From: Eonycteris spelaea
Lineage: Eukaryota > Chordata > Mammalia > Chiroptera > Pteropodidae
Direction: 5' to 3'
NCBI GenBank assembly: GCA_003508835.1
Contig: PUFA01000144.1
Location: 310,001 to 374,000 of the forward strand
DNA length: 64,000 bases
Within the stretch, counting starts at the first letter, position 1. Each line of letters begins with the position of its first letter. Both the position numbers and the translations under genes were made by a program. Below, piece by piece: positions 59,901 through 64,000 of this stretch. The notes below the pieces were generated by a model. It had not been told where the DNA came from. It searched no databases and saw only the letters and a program-made list of their open reading frames with translations.

Positions 59901-62676
59901 ATGACCACATAGTATGTCATTATATGGATGTAACATAATTTATTTAACTGTGTCTCTATTGATGAGAGTTTAGTTTGGTTGCAGTATTTTGCAATAAAAA
60001 CAATCCTCCAGTGAATATCCTTCTACATAAATTTCTGTATGTTCTTGTGTTTGTATCTGTTAATTACTGAAAAATTGATGTAAGAAGATTTTGAATTTTG
60101 ATGGACATCACCAAATCTTCCCCAAAAGTTACATCAACTATATTCTTATCAACACTGACAGTGAATATATTTCTCTACATTATAGCCTAAACTAGATATC
60201 TTGAAACTTTAAGGATTTCTAATCTATAATAATTTTAAATATTTATATTTTAATAGGTAATTAATTCACCCATACTCCCAACATGAATATATTTATATAT
60301 AGTTATAATTCCATAAAAGACTAAATCTCTCTGGAGATTTGAGTTTTCCCAAGACTTCTGTCTACTATCCTATCCATTTTTTTTTATGGATGAATAATCG
60401 GCCTTTCAGTTTACTTTATCAATTTTTCCTTTAAATTTATTTGTAATATCTAATCTTCTAATTAATATTGACCTTGTTGATATTTTTTTCTATTGTTTAT
60501 ACTTTCTTTTTATGTTGCCATAGAGCAAACTGCTCTCCAGGGAATATCTTTGAAACAAAACCCATTTAACTACCTCATTGCTTTAAGGCAGGGTTTGGCC
60601 AAACCTGGCCTGTTCAGATTCAGTCTATATGGTCTGTTTTGTACAGCCAGCATGTTAAGCTGCTTTCCACACTTTAAATGGTTGAAAAAATCAAAAGAAT
60701 AATAGTTCATGACTCTTGAAAATTATATGGAATTCCAATTTCATTGTCCTACACAAAGTTTTATTTGAATATAGCCCCATCATTTGTTTTTGTATTGTCC
60801 CTGGCCGTCTTCAGTGCCAACGAGATGTAAGCGAGCATTGCAACAGACACAAATGACCCTCAAAGGTTACGTATTTACTTTCTGGCCCGTTACAGAAAAA
60901 AAAATTTGCTGACTTCCCTGCTTTAGGTTAAAGATTAAGAACCACTCTTGCTTTGTACCTTGCAATAGTTTGAGACTTTGCTATGTATTTTTATTGCAGA
61001 TTGAGTTAAAGGAAGGGCTGATGGGAGAAATGGATGACTCTCTAAATCAGATTTTCATGGTGTGACTTTATTATATCCTTTGAAATTATTTTCCAGAATA
61101 TCACCAAGCGAATTGTAAGACCAATTTTAGGGAGCTATGTTCTCTTCTGCTGTCATGGATTATTAACCTTTTTTCCTTCAGAACTTATGCTCAATCGAAT
61201 GTAAACTGTATGTGTATCTATTCAGAGTTTTTTGTATTTCTCAGCTTTGAGACAAAAATATTAGATAATTAGGCTAATTTTAAAGTAGCTTGTAGTATCT
61301 TTCTTTAAGGGAAAATAGCTTTGGTCTGTGAGATTGTTAGTTTAAGAAAGACCTCAGAATTATTAGGGAGTTTATCCAAAATATATATCTCTTACCCAGG
61401 ACACCCACTCCCATTTAGATTATACCAAGAAAGAAAGGGAAGACAGGTGATATATTTTGGACAAGTATTTTCTTTAGTTAACAAGGGAAATGTATGTTAT
61501 AACAAATAAATTCTGAACCTTTGTCTAGATGTCAGTGTAAATAATATTTCTCTGCTGACAGTACTACAGAAAGGCAGATTTTGCAACATAGGTGGTTTTA
61601 CTAGTACAACACGACCACTTAAATATGTACTAAGGTGATGGTCTTAATTCCAGAACATTTAAATGAGAAAATAGGTTTGCTATTTGAAGTTTGATTTTTG
61701 TTAGTATTTAGCTAATACTTTAGCTCAAATGACTTAACGATCAAATTAAGTTCATTTTATTAGAACTCGGTTTTTTGATAGAAGTAGAATTAGATATTAA
61801 AATAGAACTTTCCTATTTTCATTAATTTAAAATATTGTTTATTTTATAGTATGTTTATCTATAGTATACTCTATCCTGCATAATTTATCAGAATGCTTCA
61901 CTTATTATATATTAAAAACGTTCATGTTGAAGATTTTCAGATATTCTTCTTTTTGAAGTAATTTTGTAATATTTATATAAAATATGTCTTCCAAATAAAA
62001 AGATAATATCTGACAGTGAGTTGCATGTTTATTGACATGCTGGATTTCACTCTGTCACTTTAAAATATTTTTACTCTATAGCTGAAATGAAAATCTTGGG
62101 GGTTCCCTATAGAGGAAAGAAAGTTGGTGTGAATATGAATATAGCTTATAGTAGAAGTACGCTGTTTGAGGTATTATCTAATTTAGTAAATGATATTTTG
62201 ATTACATTTAAAATCCCAGTTTGTTTTTAAGATGTATTCATACGTTGGTTATACAAATTAGATGTCATTGTTCACAGAATTATTTTCTAGATAGTCAAAA
62301 TGTACCATTTTTAATCAAATGAATTTTATCATACTTTGAAAAGAGTGCATCACATAGGAACAGATTGATCAGTGCTCAATTTTCTTTTGTCCTAGAGCAT
62401 TATATCTGTATTTGGAATCTTATATTTAGTAGTTTAGTGTGATTTAATAGCCAAACCAATATGGCAGATCTGGGTAGTAAAAAAGTAAAAATTCAAATTT
62501 ATATGCAGAATGACTTTAGTTTATACAACTAATATCTGTATTTTGTTTAATTTTTAGAGGAAGAAGAAAAAAATAGAAAATATTCTCCTGAAGAAATTCA
62601 GAGAAAGAGACAAGAAGCACTGGTTCGAAGAATGGCCAAAACACAGACATCATCTGTAAAAGCAGCTCCCACTTGA
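50734..62676 (+). CDS. ETAA1: ETAA1, six coding exons; reading frame disrupted in exon 5
   Basis: Encodes ETAA1 (Ewing's tumour-associated antigen 1), a nuclear protein that binds RPA-coated single-stranded DNA at stalled forks and activates ATR-ATRIP independently of TOPBP1. Joining the six exons with GT-AG sites gives recognisable ETAA1: basic N-terminus (MSRRRKHGDS), ATR-activating segment with Trp107 in DIFWDQNSP, a charged probable coiled coil at about residues 181-220 (EEELMKLAKQF), an acidic RPA70N-type motif (EADDVDDDLLYQ) and a C-terminal RPA32C-type helix (RKRQEALVRRMAK). Exon 5 has three small indels (about 56,929, 57,413 and 57,499), so the literal sequence stops at 56,935-56,937 after 534 residues. 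Read across the indels the protein would be about 886 residues; human ETAA1 is 926 as I recall. Splice sites and all exon segments are otherwise intact, so either a very recent lesion or sequence errors. Gene identity is near certain; functional status is open. Confidence 0.96.
50957..52092 (+). other. ETAA1 intron 1
   Basis: First part still GC-rich (CpG island shore), then AT-rich. A second ATGGCGGAGCGAGG element lies near 51,255. No repeat or other gene recognised. Confidence 0.7.
52093..52221 (+). CDS. ETAA1: ETAA1 exon 2 (start of ATR-activating region)
   Basis: 129 bases, phase 1 in and phase 1 out, bounded by ...TTATGTAG and GTAATT. Codes ERYETPKRVLKMDLLSS through DIFWDQNSPMTKQL. TGG at 52,188-52,190 is residue 107, the tryptophan reported as essential for ATR activation by human ETAA1; it falls on the same residue number here. 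Apart from conservative changes such as K76R the exon is almost unchanged from human as remembered, indicating strong constraint. Confidence 0.95.
52492..52568 (+). CDS. ETAA1: ETAA1 exon 3
   Basis: 77 bases, phase 1 in and phase 0 out. The acceptor is TATTTCTTTAG, the donor CAG|GTAAAT. Codes GKGRKKQIYTTDSDEIS and HIVNRIAPQ, part of the N-terminal ATR-activating region. No disruption seen. Confidence 0.95.
53010..53190 (+). repeat. MIR fragment
   Basis: GGGTGACCCTAAGCAAGTCACTTAAGCTCTC corresponds to the MIR core (usually ...ACCTTGGGCAAGTCACTTAACC...), followed by the TTATGAGAATTAAAT stretch typical of MIR. Confidence 0.6.
55422..55513 (+). repeat. Pyrimidine microsatellite (CCCT/CCTT)n with poly-T at the exon 4 acceptor
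   Basis: CCCTCCCTCCC, CCTTCCTT and a T-run immediately upstream of the intron 3 acceptor, acting as an extended polypyrimidine tract only about 10-20 bases from the AG. Confidence 0.75.
55522..55634 (+). CDS. ETAA1: ETAA1 exon 4
   Basis: 113 bases, phase 0 in and phase 2 out. Codes DEKPTTDSMLGMWIG, then ATAIPCTPNVAKGKSRAK, then ISCT. The donor AA|GTAAGT is near consensus. The acceptor is GCCAAAG, with A rather than C/T at -3, and its pyrimidine tract merges with a CCTT/poly-T microsatellite at about 55,422-55,513. No frame disruption. Confidence 0.93.
55875..57875 (+). CDS. ETAA1: ETAA1 exon 5 (large exon, three frame-breaking indels)
   Basis: 2,001 bases, entered in phase 2 and left in phase 1; an intact exon must have length 2 modulo 3, but 2,001 is 0 modulo 3. 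From 55,875 the frame is open through the coiled coil, AAFNAIFDGSTQ and the acidic FEDDWENLL, then ends at TAA 56,935-56,937. The homologous peptide continues in the next frame (KSNLNQSFKT onward, with SFSDDWNDPSF and EADDVDDDLLYQ) to TAG 57,413-57,415. It then runs in the first frame (GATTNLTIYSEN) to about 57,498 and returns to the second frame (VNSSKSVLT to SLKQPSKG). No other stops interrupt these segments. The donor AAAG|GTATGT is intact. Confidence 0.94.
58490..59090 (+). repeat. L2 LINE, 3' part
   Basis: TAAAGTCCAAACTTTACA, GTACAAAGCC, CAGAGGCCTTCCTC and the end AATAAATATTTGAATGAA are L2 3' hallmarks. Diverged. Confidence 0.65.
59195..59480 (+). repeat. L2 LINE fragment
   Basis: Reads like the same L2 3' region: TTTTGCAGATGCTATTTCCCTTACC and CTTGTAATTATAG. 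More diverged than the preceding copy. Confidence 0.4.
59620..60190 (-). repeat. L1 (L1ME-like) 3' fragment, antisense
   Basis: ATGGAATTATATAATATATACC, CATAGTATGTCATTATATGGATG, TTTATTTAACTGTGTCTCTATTGATG and the matching downstream block follow the complement of an L1M 3' region in order. Confidence 0.65.
60589..60920 (+). mobile_element. Non-autonomous hAT element, about 332 bp
   Basis: Begins CAGGGTTTGGCCAAACC and ends TTTGCTGACTTCCCTG, degenerate terminal inverted repeats of the common mammalian hAT family whose ends read GGCAAACTATGGCC. Flanks CTTTAAGG (60,581-60,588) and CTTTAGGT (60,921-60,928) look like a diverged 8-bp target duplication. Confidence 0.7.
62558..62676 (+). CDS. ETAA1: ETAA1 exon 6, C-terminal RPA32-binding helix and stop
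   Basis: The acceptor TTAATTTTTAG precedes AG, which with the last G of exon 5 makes GAG. Codes EEEEKNRKYSPEEIQ, then RKRQEALVRRMAK, then TQTSSVKAAPT, with stop TGA at 62,674-62,676. The RKRQEAL..R helix resembles the RPA32C-binding helices of UNG2, XPA, TIPIN and SMARCAL1, and is the second RPA contact described for ETAA1. The exon is undamaged, arguing against long-standing pseudogenisation. Confidence 0.94.
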
Positions 62677-63185
62677 TTTCTCCAGTGAAGAATTAAGTGG
62701 AAGACTTAACAAAGACAGTTGATAACTATCTATGATAGGAAATATTGTTTCTTGATTTCTCTGTGAGAAATATAATGCTGAGTTATAAAGCATGGACTTC
62801 TACTTTATTTAATAAATCAGTGTTTGCAATGGTCAATGAAGCCTTTCCTTAGAGATGTATGTGAAAGTAAGTGTATGTAAGTTGGGAAATTTAGGAAAGC
62901 TAACAATTATGTAGTAGAATTGTACAGAGGCAATTAGTTACATTTTTTAAATACTGTGATTGTAGAGGATCATCAAAAAAATGGCTTGTCTACAAAATTT
63001 TTTATTGTAATGTCTTTTCCTAATACAAAGCCTCAACTTACTAAGTTGGTAGAGACTATTTTTTTTTTATAGTTTTTACTTGATGTAACTGTTCCTTAAG
63101 GTTTTTATACCTTTCTGAATTCAAATTAATACTTTCATCTTCTTGGAGCATGGTTGGTAGGAAATAAAGGACTTTAATTTATTTG
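62677..63185 (+). other. ETAA1: ETAA1 3' UTR with two polyadenylation signals
   Basis: AT-rich sequence after the stop. AATAAA occurs at 62,811-62,816 (TATTTAATAAATC) and 63,163-63,168 (GGAAATAAAGG). Which is used is unknown; the first gives a 3' UTR of about 150 bases, the second about 500. Confidence 0.6.
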
Positions 63186-64000
63186 TAAGGAAATTATTGT
63201 TTTGAATTCCTAGTCTGAAATGATACATTTTGGAAACTTGCCACTATTTTTAGGGAAAATGCTGATTTAAGAAATTTAGGGAAAAAAGTGGATTGGCTAT
63301 ATAAATAATGCAGCATCATGAACATTTAGAACTGTCAAAAGCTTTAGATATCTATTCCAGCTTCATTATTGTATAGGTGAGAAATGAATACTGTTATTCT
63401 GAAAGACACAAGACAAGTTAAAGCTGTTTGGGGATTAGAATGATTTCTTTCACTCTAATGGATACTTTAGGCAATTGTGCCATTTCCTTCAGGGTATTAA
63501 TTAGCACATAAAACAACTTGTAGTAGTTATTTATAGTATAAAAGTTTTTTAAAGGTACATTAAGGACCTTTAAACGTGATGTTCATTGTTTCTTGTATTA
63601 AAGAATCATTCCAGGATAAAAAAATGAGAGTCTTTCTCTTTCCCATTTTCTTATAACTATGTAATTTTTCCTTGATTAATTTACTGACTTTGCTAATTTG
63701 TTCTTTTACTCTTTTTTATTTTTATTTTTACCAGTTTGGAATTTGCTCTACCAAAATTAAAGTTTAAGCAGAGAGCATAAGGGCAGTAAGGATGCATTAT
63801 TTATCCAAAATGGCTTTAGGAGACCTGAGAAAAGTTATAGATGTGAAATACCTATTCGGTGGTTCACTATTTGGGTTTCTTAGAGCTCTGATAGTCTTGA
63901 AATAATTAAATGCATTTTAAGATATTGCTATATAGACATATCACTGTGAAAATTGTATTTTCATACAGAGACTAGCACATTCTAAGTAAACTTTATTAAT
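63186..64000. other. Downstream flank of ETAA1, nothing recognised
   Basis: AT-rich sequence with no ORF, repeat or splice structure I can support. It could still be 3' UTR if a more distal polyadenylation site is used. Confidence 0.5.

Larger units (their letters stand above)
57876..62557 (+). other. ETAA1 intron 5
   Basis: 4.7 kb intron carrying two L2 fragments, an antisense L1 3' fragment and a hAT element (listed separately). The remainder, including 60,930-62,557, shows no recognisable feature. Confidence 0.65.

Noticed and set aside
62080..62170. Extra ETAA1 exon in intron 5
   Set aside because: No phase-compatible GT-AG pair with coding similarity; exon 5 joins exon 6 directly in phase.

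Overview
The window is nuclear DNA from a placental mammal, and most likely from a fruit bat (Pteropodidae). The order-level clues are MIR, L2, L1M, MaLR-type and hAT-Charlie relics, vertebrate splice sites and a CpG-island promoter. The family-level clue is a short interspersed element at 21,889-22,117 that fuses a tRNA-Val(TAC)-like head to an almost complete 5S rRNA body, plus a second 5S-derived element at 35,909-36,046. As I recall, SINEs of this kind (the MEG group, including a hybrid tRNA/5S form) are described only from megabats. Every L1 copy seen is old and decayed, which fits the reported loss of L1 activity in that family. The species assignment is inference.

One protein-coding gene is certain: ETAA1, on the + strand from about 50.6 kb to 62.8-63.2 kb. 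ETAA1 is the RPA-bound activator of the ATR kinase at stalled replication forks. Its six coding exons are at 50,734-50,956, 52,093-52,221, 52,492-52,568, 55,522-55,634, 55,875-57,875 and 62,558-62,676. All splice sites are GT-AG and phase-consistent. The promoter is a CpG island with a CCAAT box and a YY1-type ATGGCGGC element that also opens an 11-codon upstream ORF. The large exon 5 carries three small indels: +1 (or -2) near 56,929, -1 near 57,413 and +1 near 57,499. They break the frame although the coding sequence on either side is well preserved. If real, the product stops after 534 residues; it keeps the ATR-activating segment but loses both RPA-binding motifs. If not, they are assembly errors. 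This is the main thing to check.

The remaining 50 kb upstream looks like a gene desert. Layout: 1-3,990 an L1 whose reverse-transcriptase core is replaced by a 278-nt pure purine tract; 4-11 kb hAT relics, a second purine tract, a HAL1/L1 ORF1 relic, and an L1 with an opposite-strand L1 nested in it; 11-20 kb MIRs, an RTE-clade relic, L2 and L1 fragments and LTRs; 19.6-24.7 kb a cluster of LTRs including an inverted pair, one split by the hybrid SINE, and a retrovirus-type solo LTR; 24.75-25.04 kb a minus-strand ORF that reads like a terminal exon of an unknown small protein; 27.7-31 kb L1 and L2 relics, the L2 split by a TA-target DNA transposon; 31-34 kb mostly unique; 34-38.5 kb an antisense L1 broken up by LTRs, a hAT element and the second 5S SINE; 38.5-48.4 kb mostly unrecognised AT-rich sequence with isolated relics; 48.4-50.3 kb an antisense L1 ending just upstream of the ETAA1 promoter.

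No CRISPR array, functional rRNA or tRNA gene, or other intact gene is visible. Repeat family names come from remembered consensus features, so subfamily names and edges are approximate.
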